A stretch of DNA of 64,000 bases from Lanius collurio. Its lineage: Eukaryota; Chordata; Aves; Passeriformes; Laniidae. The stretch is from the NCBI GenBank assembly GCA_020086605.1, contig JACBWW010000023.1, positions 4,942,404-5,006,403 on the forward strand. Direction: 5' to 3'. Made by a program: the position numbers and the translations under genes. Of this stretch, positions 12,699-25,197 are shown one piece after another. A model generated the notes under the pieces. That model was not told the DNA's origin, made no database searches, and saw nothing but the letters and a program-made list of their open reading frames with translations. Each line of letters starts with the position of its first letter. The first letter of the stretch is position 1.

Positions 12699-14729
12699 TC
12701 TGAGAAAAGAAAACATTTGGAAAAAAAATGGCTTTCAAGTGTGACTGTCAGTAGAATACTAAAAATAAGTTGCAGGCATTCCAGTTGCTACAATTTATGT
12801 TTCCAATGAAATTTTCTTCTTCTCATTTACTGCAAATTTTTAATGTAAGCTTTTACAGCCATTGATTCAGTATCTTTAATCTTCCACCAATATTAGATAG
12901 AAATGGAACTAACTAGGGAAAATCTATCTGGTTATAAAACATAGTGTCTATAAAGTTGTTCAGTTCATCCAAAACTGCTTTATTTTTTTTTCCCCTGTGG
13001 GTTGGACAGGATAAAATTATATTTTGAAATAGTGGTAATACTATTTGGAGATTAATACACTCGTAATTAATAATAAGTTTAAAATATTATGATGCCCCTG
13101 GAGAAATCAAAGAATTCAATGTCAATCACCCCGACTACCAGCACTGGGCATGATCCCACAGTGCCAAGTTCTGCTTCTTTTAATTGCATTCAGTAGCAAA
13201 ACCTACTCCCTGAGACTGGTAGGCAAAATTCAGCTCCAGCCCAGACCAGGGAGGGAGCACATAATTTCCAACTACTCATTTAGATGGGATCTGTCAGGGT
13301 TTGCATGAGCAAAGCACTGGGAGCCAGTCTCACAGGGAGAAAATAGCTGAGCACCCACACCCCGGGTCGTGGCCTCTCCGTCCTTCCCTGTGCCCAGGGC
13401 TTGCCGCAGGCTCTGCCAGCACCACGATCCCTGCTTTGCAAAGAGGGCTGTGCTGCTTCACTGGGAGCTGTCAGGCTCCATCCCCTGCCCCAAGCTCCTT
13501 TCCCCAACCCCATAAACAGCCCGGAGCAGACATCCTTTGTCCACACAGTCTATTTATAAAACCCCACTTCCAACTTGTTACGGCTGGTGTAGGTCAGCTC
13601 CAAGGCTCCAATTATGGCAGCCAAGCTGTGTAGCAGGAAGGTGCAGCACCTGAAGAATTGGTCCAGGGCCAGTAAAGACTTGACCTGAGCAGTCCCAGCA
13701 GAGCAGCACGTCTGACCGTGCCCTTCGAGCAGGACAAAAACATGCTTTTCCCTCGTGACCATCATGTCAATGCTAAAAATATAAAGCACTTTGACCCTGC
13801 GAAGTAGCCTGAGTGTGCCTTATGGACAGTCCCTTTAAAATCCACAGGTCTATAAGACAGAAAGAAATCCCTCACCCACTGAAGTGAATGGAAAAACTCT
13901 CCTGCCCTGCAGGGTGCCAGGAGTTGCTTCCCAGGGCAGGAAAGTTAAGAACATGTGCAAGACATTGGCAGGACAAGAGACCTATTTTTGGATACTGCTT
14001 ATTCTAGGTATTTCTACCATTCCCATTAACACTGTCCCAGAACATGTGGGAATCATTCCTGCATTTGCTAATCTTGAAATGAGAAATGAAGGTTGCCCAA
14101 ATTCCCCGGATGAGGAACAGCAGCAGAGGTTGGTCTGTCTGCTTTGGGGCTGCTCCTGTGCACGGAGTCTGGCTGGGACATGGACACACCATGCAGCCCA
14201 CAGCAGCAGGGCACGGGGATGCAGACCCTGGACACCTCCTCAGCCTGTTGCATGCCCACATATTTACCCTTCCCACACCCTCTGCATGGGCAGTAACAGA
14301 TGAGCCCTGTCAAACACCTGCCTGAGCCTCTGCAGCTTCCACGCATGGACAGGCACTTGCACATCCCCGTGGGAAAGCAGTGTGCATCCCTGCTTTTCTG
14401 CTGAGACCTGACCTGTGTGCTTCCCACTCCACTTACTTCTCATCATGCACAATTTCATGGCTGGGATGCACAGGAAAGTCCTGCCAGGGTATGACTGGTT
14501 AGGTCACACACTCCCAGGGCTTTATCCAGCAGCACATGCCAGTCTCTGGACAAAAGGATCTCTGCTGTTTCCAACAATGGATTAAAGGGCTCCCTCTGCA
14601 CTGGCCAGCGTGGTCCAGAGCAGTGGGGAGGTGGGCAGCCCCCATGGCCATGACTCAGCACACGAAGCACCCCAGCCACACACAGCCATCGTCACCACCT
14701 GCTCTGGGCACAGGAGAGACTGAGTGGCT

Positions 14730-14745
14730 ACATGCACGTGCATGT
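14730..14745. repeat. Perfect 16-bp palindrome centred on an E-box
   Basis: ACATGCACGTGCATGT is identical to its reverse complement. The centre is CACGTG, the class B E-box bound by MYC/MAX, USF and related bHLH proteins. Binding is inference only. Confidence 0.6.
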
Positions 14746-15242
14746 GCATCTTTTCTCCTCCATCTCATCAATATCTGGCACAGGGAAGGGGTGTGATGTC
14801 CTGACAGTGTGAGAAAAAGTCTCTATTTATTCTGTCTGGAAGGGCGTTGTGTGCAGTGAGAGCATCTCAGCTCACGTGTGTGCTTCATTTGGGGTGCTGA
14901 CAGGGGAGCCCTGGTGCATCCCCTCAGCCACGGGGTTACTCGCAGACCACAGCAGGCAAAGGGAGGAATTACTTCAACTTCACTGTACCCTCTTCCAGCA
15001 CCCTAATACTGTCCAGAAGAGCCAGTGCTGAGTTTCAGTGGGCTGGAGGTGTGGGCACAGGCTCCCTTCTGCTGACTCGACTGAGCCCCGGGGCCCCTCA
15101 GGGCTGGCGGCGACGGGGGCACTTCTGTCAGCACTCTGCGGAAACAAGTTAATTGACATATGCTAACACACTGTTAAACATAACACTGTCGTGTTTAAAA
15201 ATATACTAGCTGGTTGGATCAAATGCATTTTAAAACATGCCT

Positions 15243-15244
<2 letters not shown>

Positions 15245-15272
<28 letters not shown>
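15245..15272. repeat. T28 homopolymer
   Basis: An uninterrupted run of 28 T, the longest homopolymer I found in the window. Length is prone to sequencing error. Confidence 0.85.
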
Positions 15273-15276
<4 letters not shown>

Positions 15277-16754
15277 GGATAAGGTTTTGGTTAACATGTG
15301 CTAGAAAAAACATTTTTGAACACAATTGAGATGCAGGAGATGTGAGAGCAAGAGCAAGTGTCTTTTGGCCAAGTACAGTCTGCAGGGAAACTTAAATTAA
15401 AAAACAGGTTTTAACTGATAATGTTAATTTGTTTATATTGTCCAGTTCACAGGATTTCAACATGAACATGCAGCAAAATGTCTGTGTGCAGCATAATACC
15501 CATGTAATCCGTCCGCAGCATTTGTAAATTCAGCCCTAAGGCACCACTGCAATAAACACCATAATCGTGTAATACGATAATAACAACTCCCCAAAAGCAT
15601 TACAACTCTTCCTGTCAATACAGGTATCTCTTTAATGACATGCTAAAACTGAAACCAGAATTAAAATCAAGATGTTGTTTTGTATCTTTAGCTATAGCTG
15701 CAATATACATCCAGGGAGAGGACTATTCCCTCCGACTGAAAGGAAGCCAGTTTCTGACTCTGTCCACTTTTCTTTCTGTAAATTGCTACTGCTGGAAAAC
15801 ACACAAACCATTCCTCTTTGCATGCTCTTCTGCTGCTGGCTGGTCCTCCAGCACTCTTCAGCCCAAGGATTCTGCAAAGCTAAAAGCTGCAATAGCTTTT
15901 TGCTTCTAGTTTGAAGCCAGGATCCTCAGCCATACGATCACTCCAAGTGAAGCTCTTTACACCATCACAGGGCACTGAGTGTGATTTTGGCTGGTGAATG
16001 AAGTAGCAAATGCAAGAGAACACTAAAAGACAAAAGACTTTCTTTCCATGCAAATATACTGTGGGACAGCAAATGGAAAATGAAATAGCAAAATCTAGGT
16101 CAGTGAAAAGCTTGTGGTATGTAGAGACAATAAGTAGAATTGCCTCTAAATATAAAAAATACTTACTCAGGTTTTTACCAAAAGCACTGAGGCTTCTTTA
16201 AACAATAATGCTGGGGCCTGATTTGTAAATCTGCATGTTCAAATATTATGGTGTAAAATGAAGTCAAGATTCAAAAATGAAACCATACATCAAATGCCTG
16301 GCAATGTATGTACACGCATATACGTGTGATCGTCTGTCATCTGTGCCCGAGTCAGTGTAATTGGAGAGCTGTACGAGGGGTTTTCAATCAGGCTTTGGGG
16401 ATGGAGTGCAGAGCTGAGACTCATCTCTGGGCTGAAATCAGGGGCTACAGAGAATTTGCATTGATACTGCTCAGAGATGACATTTCTGTTAGAATAAGGA
16501 GGGCGTTTTGAGGTTTACATTGCATTTTGTGTGCAGGGTTTAAAGAACAGGAGAAATTAAGACAAAGATGACTATGGAGATGAAAGAAACCTGAGAGGAA
16601 CTTAAAAGCAAAGCTGTTACTACAGAGATGCCTGGGCCAGGGCCACCCCAGCTCCAAGCACTGCTGTCAGAAGCAATGGCAACCTCTGTGCTCAGGAATG
16701 CCTTGTTCTGGCACTCCAGGCTGATGGGCATATCATCACAGAGCTGGGGCCAAG

Positions 16755-16833
16755 ATGACCATGATTACTTGAGCTTGGACTTGATCTGAGAGGTCTTTTT
16801 CAACCTAAATGATTTTGCTGTTCTATGTGATGC
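16755..16833 (+). mobile_element. CR1 LINE 3'-terminal fragment
   Basis: The segment ends like the 3' tail of avian CR1: a TTGGACTTGAT-type stretch, then GAGGTCTTTTT, CAACCTAAATGATT and a degenerate TTCTATGTGAT. CR1 elements finish in this order and close on short ATTCTATG-type direct repeats instead of poly(A). Only about 80 bp is recognisable, as expected for the severe 5' truncation typical of CR1. The copy carries no coding capacity. The 5' boundary is approximate because I could not match the sequence upstream of about 16755. Confidence 0.65.
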
Positions 16834-19800
16834 AACCCAGTATCTCGGCCCTGTACACCAGTGAGATGTGGAAGGGGAAGGAAGACTGAGGTTGGAGCTT
16901 AGAGCAGGTTGAAAACATTCTCTCAGCAGTAGCTGCTACCAGAAAGAGAAAGGAGAAAAAAGAAAGGAAAAAGCTGGGGGTGAGCACCTCTTCCAGGCTC
17001 CTGCCCTTACCACACTGTGCATAAGAGATCAGAGTGCTGTCCTGCCTCTGTCTCTGGGGCAAATGCTCCCAGTGAGAGGATCTGGTGAGAATTTGTAAAG
17101 TCCTCTGACCATGCTATTCCCCAGATGAGATTATATTATAAGATTTTTAAAAAGAGCATGCAGGAAAAAAGCCTTCCAGCTTATGAACTTCCTTGATCTG
17201 AAGCTCCACAAATTCTTTCCATGGTTTTGGTACAGCACCTTATGTGCAGGGTGGAAGGGGAAGCTATTGAGTGTTGAATTACAGAGGGGAAAAACATCTC
17301 AAATTCCTTACTATTTATACCCACAACTTTCCCAAATCATTATACACAAATCCCCTAGCCTCAGCTGAACTGCTCACGGGTTACAGGGCCAAGAAAGAGG
17401 TGGAGCCTTCATGGCTCGCACTAAGCCTTTCAGAAACTTGAAGTTCCTTAAAAAATGAAAGCAATGCAAGTTACCATGCCAGGCAAAGAAAACTCAACCT
17501 CTACAGCGCCCCACTAGAACAGAATTAATATACCAGACAGTAGGAGGTTGCTTTCATAACAGGGAGCATAGGTTGCTTATTTGTGAGATGTTTTCTGGGA
17601 CTACCTTCATTGTTAAGCTGAGGCTGACACTGGGTACAGAGAGACAAAAATTTGACAAAAGCATTGAGCGATTGGGGGTATTTGAGAAAAAATCTATTCT
17701 GGTAGTCCAGACACTAGGCTGGGACTTGTTAAGTTGTGAACTTGTTAAATTCCTGCTCCACCAACGGCTTCCTGAATGACAAGAAACCAGAGCCTATTTC
17801 TGCTGGTACAAATTCTCCTTGACTTTCAGAGACACCGTGGCCTTCATGTAGCAGCTCCTCACCCATAAAGCTGTTTGAGGATCTGCTTCCCCTCCTGTAC
17901 ATAAGCTCCACCAAACATCCTTGGGATGTATCAGAAAACCATGGGCAGAGAGGGGCTATAAGCTCAGGGGACAGGTCTAGGTGCAAGTCCTGAGAGATTT
18001 ATCTTTGCACAGTGCTTCTTTAAGTCCCCACACAAGCCTGCTTTTGGGACATCTTAAAGACTTATTTGATTTTCTAAAATTCCTTTTGCCTCTGCCATGA
18101 CTAATGAAGTGGATGGTTTTCAGATTTTAATTTCCTTGTCCTTATTTATGGTGTTTCCTCATTTTGCCAAAGTTTCATTCATTGTTTTTAGCCCAAATAG
18201 TGAATTTAACTAGGAATTTTTACTTTTGTTCCTTGACTATTTTCACTTCATGGCTTTCAAGTTTTAGCAAAGTGCTCTTATTTTTGGATTTTCAACACTG
18301 AACAAGGCAATAGAGACATTAAAGTAAGAAATATGCTAATTGGACTATATAATAAATGTAAAAGTTATGAGAACTCTCTAATCATAGGAGATTTGGAGGC
18401 TCCCATCTCTACCCTAATTAAAAATCTCAGTCCTATATGATTAAGCATGAGGCTCACCAATACTGCTCAATAAGTAGCACATGCAAGAATGAAGCAGCCC
18501 ATGGGTTCCTTTGGAGGGACAAATGGCATTTTACATGAGCAAATTTAATGTCCTAAATTGCAACCATTTTACAAGCAGGAGCCAGGAAACCCCACCAACA
18601 GAAACACAGATCTGGACTCCAGGACTATATCTGGGCCCCTGGGAGGACACATGAGATCCTCAAGAGGATTGGAAGGAAACACCCCACGGGGTGATCCAGA
18701 AGGATGGTTTCTGTCATGTCTCTCAGAGGGAATTCCTGGAGGGTGATGCACAACTCCTACAGCCCAAACTCTTTGCAGACTGTCCGCTAACCAAAAAGTG
18801 TGCAGCCAAGAGGAACACTGATGGCCCAGGAGATAGCTGCTCTCCCACCTTCTCCATGCAGGGAGGATGGATCCCAGCTCACAGCTTTGCTGCCATGCAC
18901 AACGTGCTGATGGAGCCAGCAGGGTTCAATGAAATGGGCAGCCAATGAACTGTGTTATGTTTATCCACACCCAAGGGCTTTTTAAACACAGATTGTTGAG
19001 TTACCCAAAAAACACCTTAGCCAACACACTCTCAGATTTCCAACTGATAGCCCTCAAAAATAGAGTTTCGCCCCCATTAAACAAGCAACTATAACATTAC
19101 TAGAGGTCTGGAGCCTTTTGTGCTGAGCTTCGACCTACAGCAGTATTTCCCTGCTAGAAAAAAGCAGGCTGGTGACATAACACCAAATATACAGATGGGA
19201 CCACACTATAATTAGCAAGGGAATGTCATTCCTGCCATCTTTGCTTCGTTTGTAACTGTGCCTGTAAGCTCTGGGGAATGGTGTGCATTTCACACAGTCT
19301 GCACAAGAACAAGGATTGCCAACTGTCCCAGTTCTGGTGGGATACCCTTGGTCTTCTGACCTGAGGCTTGTGGAGATGCCAGCAGTGCCGCGGGAGAGTG
19401 GTGCCCCTTGCCAGGCCACTGCCACGACCCCTGGTCCAGGGCAGAGCAGAGGGATTTCTCTGCATGGCATCAACAACTTGGCTCCCTCTAAATCACCACG
19501 TGCTCCCATCCAGAGGAGCACTGCCCATGGCTTCTTGACAGGCTCCTTCACACGGACATAAACATCCTTTTGCCCATCATTAAGCCAAATGCTCAGCCTG
19601 GGCCTAACAAGACAGGCTGATAACTTTGTTCCTCTCCACACTCAGCCTGCTCCCAGGAGGGAGAGGATTTATTCAGAACAAATATGGGGATTTTCACTGT
19701 AGCTGTGCTTTTCAGCATCTAACCACTATTTTTAAATCTCTCTATTTGCTCCTGTAAAACACCAAATCAATGCTTAAGGTTTTACTGCTTACTTTAAGCA

Positions 19801-20318
19801 ATCTCAATAACATAAGTCCAGTTGTTTTTTGAACACTTTGTCATCCTCTGCAGCCACTTAGATGAAAAACTTACTGTCAGCTTTGCTCGGTCTGTGCAGT
19901 CAAGTGAATTTGTTTGGTCTTTCACCAGGCTGCACAAACTGGTGAAACCAGCCAAGGGAGCAAACAAACCTGTAACATAACATGTTCCTTGTCTTACACC
20001 CAAAATTCAATTCAACTTACTCGAGGAGGCCAATTCATCCTACTGAATCCAAAGGGACCCTGCCTCTGAAGGTCTCAAAGCATGTTAGAAACATTAAGTT
20101 GCACAGATTTTTAACCTTAGGGATTTTAAACAGAACAGACCCCTGTGATCATCTCATCAGAGCCTTCTTCATGACACATAAATAATTTCCCTGTGTACTT
20201 CTTGCACAAACCCTGAATTTTGAGACAAAGTAGAGCACAGTTTTCTGGTAAGGATTTCAGCCTTGATTAAAAACTTCAAATGATGCTCAAAGCATCACAT
20301 CCTTACATAAGTTCCCCT

Positions 20319-20321
<3 letters not shown>
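16834..20321. other. Gene-free unique sequence
   Basis: I see no gene, transposon or structured element. An AT-rich part (18.0-18.5 kb) alternates with moderately GC-rich parts (18.55-18.95 and 19.25-19.65 kb). The longest frame is 168 codons on the minus strand at 19135-19641; it resembles no protein I know and has no supporting splice context. Confidence 0.6.

Positions 20322-20366
<45 letters not shown>
20322..20366. repeat. (AT)n microsatellite fused to a T16 run
   Basis: Alternating AT spans 29 bp (20322-20350), followed directly by 16 T (20351-20366). It lies just upstream of SINE-like sequence, but the intervening bases show no link between them. Confidence 0.85.
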
Positions 20367-20411
20367 CCATAAAAAATCCACCACCACAAGGCCTCTCACA
20401 GTGCCACCATG

Positions 20412-20445
20412 TTAACTGTAGAGGTGGGTAAACTGAGGCATGGAG
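20412..20445 (-). mobile_element. Possible short MIR core fragment
   Basis: The + strand reads GTAAACTGAGGCATGGAGGA, resembling the reverse complement of the MIR core (a GAAACTGAGGCACAGAGAGG-like string). Only about 30 bp matches and the flanks do not, so this may be chance. A clearer copy in the opposite orientation lies about 100 bp downstream. Confidence 0.3.
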
Positions 20446-20540
20446 GAGCATGTCCAGCACCCACTTGCACCCCCAGGGCTGTGCTCCTGGAGCCCCTGAG
20501 TCCTGCCTGGGCTGTGACAGAGAAATCAGGCAGCTCCTGC

Positions 20541-20730
20541 TGTGAGCTGGAGCCAGAGTCCAGGAGACTGGAGACCTGGGGTCTGCTCACAGCTCTGCCA
20601 CTGAATTTTTGCGGATCTGTAGGGAAATCACTTATTTCCCCGGGATTTCCCCATAAATTTGACAGAGTGCCTTGAGATTCCCCAAGGAAAGGCACTGTTC
20701 AAGTACAAAGCTTAATTATGATTGTTATAA
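20541..20730 (+). mobile_element. Old MIR/CORE-SINE copy
   Basis: Three landmarks occur in the MIR order: GAGACCTGGGGTCTG with CAGCTCTGCCACTGA (tRNA-derived head); GGGAAATCACTTATTTCCCC (degenerate core, corresponding to the usual GGCAAGTCACTTAACCTC); and GTGCCTTGAGATTCCCC with AAGGCACTGTTCAAGTACAAAG (the LINE-related tail seen in sauropsid CORE-SINEs). These are tRNA-derived, non-autonomous retroposons mobilised by L2-type LINEs in early amniotes. The copy is strongly diverged. Its edges are approximate, and it has no coding capacity. Confidence 0.65.
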
Positions 20731-23393
20731 TATAGTCATGCCACTAATTCCCACTAAGAACTGCAAATCGCTCCCATTCCGCTCCTCCATCCCCCATGCT
20801 TGTCAGTGCTGGTGGACAATTAATTCCCCAAAAAGGAATACATTAAACACATGTGAAATCTTTTTTATTCGCAGGACATCTCTGAGCAGATTGCAGTTCC
20901 CCTCAAACATATTTGTGATTTGAATGCGTCAAGTGATGTATTTCCATACTTTTTTTTTTTTAACAGCTTGACAGAATTTATTCAAAATTCAGGTTGTGAC
21001 TGGCCAAATAAATCTTGCAACATCCTTCCTATGCCTGTGATCAACTAAATTCTTCTGCCATGTAGAAATTTAAAATTCATTTTCTATAAAGCTTGCATAG
21101 TTGTCTTTTGAAATCATACTGAATGAGCTGCTTCCCCACCCCCCAGTTAAATTTAGTCATTTTGAAATCCACAGGAGGAGTGTAGAAGGCTGAGGTGAGT
21201 TCATTGAAAACCTCAAATGAATTAAAATACATTGAAAATACCTTGCATTTTTGCCCTGCAATAAACGCCAGGGCTGCCACAAGAAGTGCATCAGCCTCTC
21301 CCAGCCAGGCTGAGCCACAACAAACTGAGACTTTTTTTAAGCCAAGGAGTTAATGAAACCCCTGCCATAAGGGTTAAAGGAAAAAGTCAGCTATATGGCC
21401 ATTGCTCAGGGAACATTCGAAGGGCAGTTCAATTTCCCACCTACAAAAGTCAACCTCTCTGCTGTCAGCCCTGCAACTGGAACAAGGAGCTCTGAGATCT
21501 ATTTGTGTAATATTAGACCTGAAAAAAATTACAGGTTGTGATGAAATTAAAGACATCCAAATTTTTAGCCATTCTCTGCTGATAAAGGCTCTATTATTAC
21601 CATTTACAAAGGGGAAACACAGCCAATTATAAGCTACTTCTGGCACATGCCAGGCCTCAAGTAGAAGATAAGCCAACACAGCAGAGCTTGCAGCTGGAAG
21701 CCCAGAAACCTGAAAATGAGCTGACTCATGGAAATATCCTCATATAAAATATCAGATGGTTATTTTTCTCTGCCTCCTTTCTGTGTGTCTTAGGAATGAT
21801 ATATGAATTGCCTTATTTACTTTGTCCCATAAAACTTACATTTTTTTATTAATGTGCTGCCAGCTCCAAGAGCAGTCGGTGTGGGAGCGGATGGAGGGAG
21901 AGAAGCAGGGGGGAGAACTGCTCTTTTGGGGGCACAGCAGAGGAAAGGTCCCTTGCAACATTGCAGGTCCAAAAGCACAGCAGCCAATTTCCACTGAGCT
22001 TTTTCCTGCTCCCAGAAAACAGCTCCTCACTCTGTCCTGATTTCACCAAAACCAGGAGGCTGCCTGCACTGACGTTACACCAGGGAGAATTAGTGCAAAA
22101 TGGGGTTCCCAGAATTTATGCTCCTACCAGGAACCAAATTGGGACCAGAAGTGATTTCCTCTGGTTTTGCCCTGTGCTGCCCATCCCAAAGTTCAGCCCC
22201 AGCAGCAAGCCTGATGCCCAACTCCTCCGGCAGGGGATGTCACTGGCCATGGGCTACTGTCAGTAGAACTTACCTGGCACAGACACCAATGTGGAGCTTT
22301 TTCTTGCACTCACCCCAGTTTCCATGAGAAAATGTAATGTTTCAGATGTCTGTCCCCTTTCAAGCCCAGTTACAAGGCATTCACATGTCATTAGGAGAGG
22401 CCTGGGTCTCTGGGTCCAGGTGGGTGGGTGGTGGGATGCTGTATGCCTCATTTCCTTAGGAAACGAGGTTAAACAGCCCTGCCCTCCCCTGTTATACTGC
22501 ACTATTGAATTAAGGATGGTGAATGCTCATTATGAATATAATTAAAAGCAACAGCCTCATCTAACAATCTATTTTTATCCGTTCCTCACCTAGACAAGCA
22601 GCAGAAGGAATAAAAATGTGAAGGGAAGAGCCACAGACAGGGCCAGTCAGTGGAGTTTGGCTGTCCACTGGATGGAACTATGCTGAAAAACTATTCCAGT
22701 AACACAACCTTCCTTAAAAACTACTGTCCAAAAAAGATGTGCTTTGCATGCTTTTTTTTCCCTGGGAAACCCACGTGTAACAACTGCAAGGGCACAGATT
22801 GGGAGGACATTTCCATTTTACGAGGGAGGAAGGCATGAGCTTTGCAGCGTTTCTTGCACCAGCTGCCGGCCCCTGTGGCGGCAGGGTAGGTAATTAAAAA
22901 GGACGTAGTGTAACAGATAAATGCAGGATAGTAAGTAGTCATTACTTGATATATAACATATCATCTGTTATTAGAGGCTAATAATTCTCTAACCTATTCA
23001 TGTTAGTCTTTTGTCCGAGGAGCTGGCCGCTTGGCACGCTCTAAATTTCTCAACACAAAATTTACTCAGTGTTACAACTCATATCTAATCCCAAATTTCT
23101 GTGCATTTCACTGCAGTATGTCACGTAGCGAGGTAAAAGCTCAGCACTAAATCCTTTGCAACAGGAAGAATGAGCCAACAAAACTCCATGTTTTCACTTT
23201 CCTGCCAGAAAAAAAAAATAACAGTACTTTGAATATTTTTCTTACTTGTAATTTTATTTCCTCCCTTACAATGCTACGATTCTTGAGGTGCTCAGCTGTA
23301 CTTTACGCAGCACTCAATAATGCACTTTTTGCCTGATATTTTTATACTTGTGGAAATAACCTGCATTTTTAAATACCTTTCTACATACATTTA

Positions 23394-23418
23394 AATGCAT
23401 TTTTTTAAAAAATGCATT
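23394..23418. repeat. Perfect inverted repeat, 12-bp arms, 1-nt centre
   Basis: AATGCATTTTTT (23394-23405), a single T, then AAAAAATGCATT (23407-23418). The arms are exact reverse complements, each carrying an ATGCAT palindrome. It is probably an AT-rich sequence curiosity with cruciform potential. Confidence 0.7.
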
Positions 23419-23661
23419 CTAAAGGGAACCAAAGGAAGTACTATTGTGCTTAACCACAAGGAGCAAAATCATGTAAATCACCATTTCACAATCTGCTCTG
23501 CAGTATCCTAATGTGGAAAGTGTATCACAGCAATCCAAGCTGAATTTATGAAGGATTCTTTACACGTTCAAAACATCCATGTAACTTAAGTGTGTCAATC
23601 TCCATCAGCTGTCCAAGATCACTCCAAGAAACAGAAGTAGAATTTATTTATTTGGAACTTC

Positions 23662-23820
23662 ATTTCTTTTTCTTCTAACTACAGATGCTTACTTTTCTTT
23701 TTCATTTGATTATCTCTCACTTTCTTTTATTTAAGTTCCTGTCATTTTCTTTTACTTCACTTCTCTTGCTTTTATTTTGCTTTCTTTTACTTTACTTTAT
23801 TTTATTTTTATTTTATTTCT
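23662..23820. repeat. T-rich low-complexity tract (TTTTAC/TTTTCT, ending TTTTA)
   Basis: About 160 bp dominated by T with interspersed A and C, moving from degenerate TTTTCT and TTTTAC units into TTTTA units near its end. It reads as a decayed microsatellite; no tail of a recognisable retroposon is attached. Confidence 0.6.
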
Positions 23821-25179
23821 AAAGCCCAGTCTAAAAACTTAACTTATGCTATAAAAAAAAAGCCAAGCCACCCCAAAGTACCCAATTACAGCGTCTCCAG
23901 AAGGTTTAGAAGCCAGAACAGCACTGATAAAAAAAGCCACATGGGACGAAGCAATAACGCTGTGCTCGCCCGCAGGATCTCTGCTGATGAGCAGCTCTAC
24001 AAGGACTCCACTGATAAGGGCTCACAGCAAGAAACTGTAGTAGCTGCACCAAAAATGACACCAGATCTCTCCTTCTGTCTTCTGCAAATTGTTTTCCAGC
24101 GCAGCTCTCTCCTGAGAGACGGAAAACACTTGCTGCAGGTTATCAAAACCTCACACTTTCTGTTAACCTGGCCCTGCCACCGGCCAAGAGCTGGAGATGC
24201 AGCAGGAGGACAAAGTCTGCAAACTGCCACCATAGGCTGGAGCAGACCACAGCAAAGGAGCAAAGGGACTCTCCCAGCAGCTTCACGTGCAAATCTCCCC
24301 AAAGAGCTCTGGATTACGGCTGGACCCAACTCCAGATTAAAAGGAGAGTTGAGTAGAGGAGTTAGGAACTGAGACAGATGGGGAAAATACTCCCCCAGGG
24401 ATTAGGAAGCATGTGGCATTCAAAATGTGTGATATAATTTTTATGTTGTTTGCCTTGCTTACATATCTTTCATATAAAAGCAGTATTTTGTCCACCAAAG
24501 GCTACTAAAACCTACATGCAGTTTTGCAGTACTGTGCTGTTTGTTTTTGTCCGTGAGCAACATCACATCTGTGCTCATTTGAATCCCATTCCCCATAGTT
24601 TTGCCTGGAATTGGCACCAGCCTCCCTCCCCTACAGAGGGATTCTGTGTGCTGCGCTGTAGCCGTTATACTCCACCCCAGAGATTGCTGCAGTTCGGCTC
24701 GGCAAGATTTGCTTTCAGGCTCCCTGTAAGAGCACAAGCATTTGGGGCTCTCTCTGTGTTTTACAGAGGGAATAAATACCCTTTGTTAGGGCTCGGAGCA
24801 GAAATACAAAGGTTCCCATATCGAGAGGCTCTGCTCTGGCTCTTGGAAAGATGCAGGAAAGGTTGAGCACAGGCGAGTGACCAGCCTGGCCAGAGCACGC
24901 AGCCCTAATGCAATTACAAAAGGCTCATATCTGGAGAGGAAAAGTTTGTGCTGATGTTACAGTGATAGAAAAGGAGGAAAAAGCCCTCTCAAGTGTCTTA
25001 AAAACACTTGACCCACTTCTATGTAAACTGACAACCCCTTGATTTTTCCCTAAGATCAGCAGCCTCCACCCCACCTTGCTTGCAGTCTCCAAGGTCTTTT
25101 AGTAACTTTCTCACTGCTATGTTTAGGAGATGGGAAATATTTTCCTATTGCTCAAATCTCTGTTAGACCAACTGAATTA

Positions 25180-25197
25180 AAAAAAAAAAAAAAAAAA
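25180..25197. repeat. A18 homopolymer
   Basis: An uninterrupted run of 18 A. I find no SINE or processed pseudogene upstream of it. Confidence 0.85.

Larger units (their letters stand above)
11286..16754. other. Gene-free stretch with homopolymers and one palindrome
   Basis: Mainly AT-rich unique sequence at 11.3-13.1 kb and 15.1-16.5 kb, with a more GC-rich middle at about 13.2-15.1 kb. It contains T24 (12673-12696), T28 (15245-15272), a palindromic E-box region at 14730-14745 and a minor CpG cluster around 15065-15120. The AT-rich flanks of the T28 run (15130-15240 and 15400-15610) carry homeodomain-like cores and look like candidate conserved elements. No exon is supported; frames of up to 139 codons in the GC-richer part are on both strands and unrecognisable. 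Confidence 0.6.

Noticed and set aside
20120..20175. CCTGTGATCATCTCATCAGAGCC, suggestive of a repeat end
   Set aside because: No flanking landmarks of CR1 or MIR could be followed in either direction.
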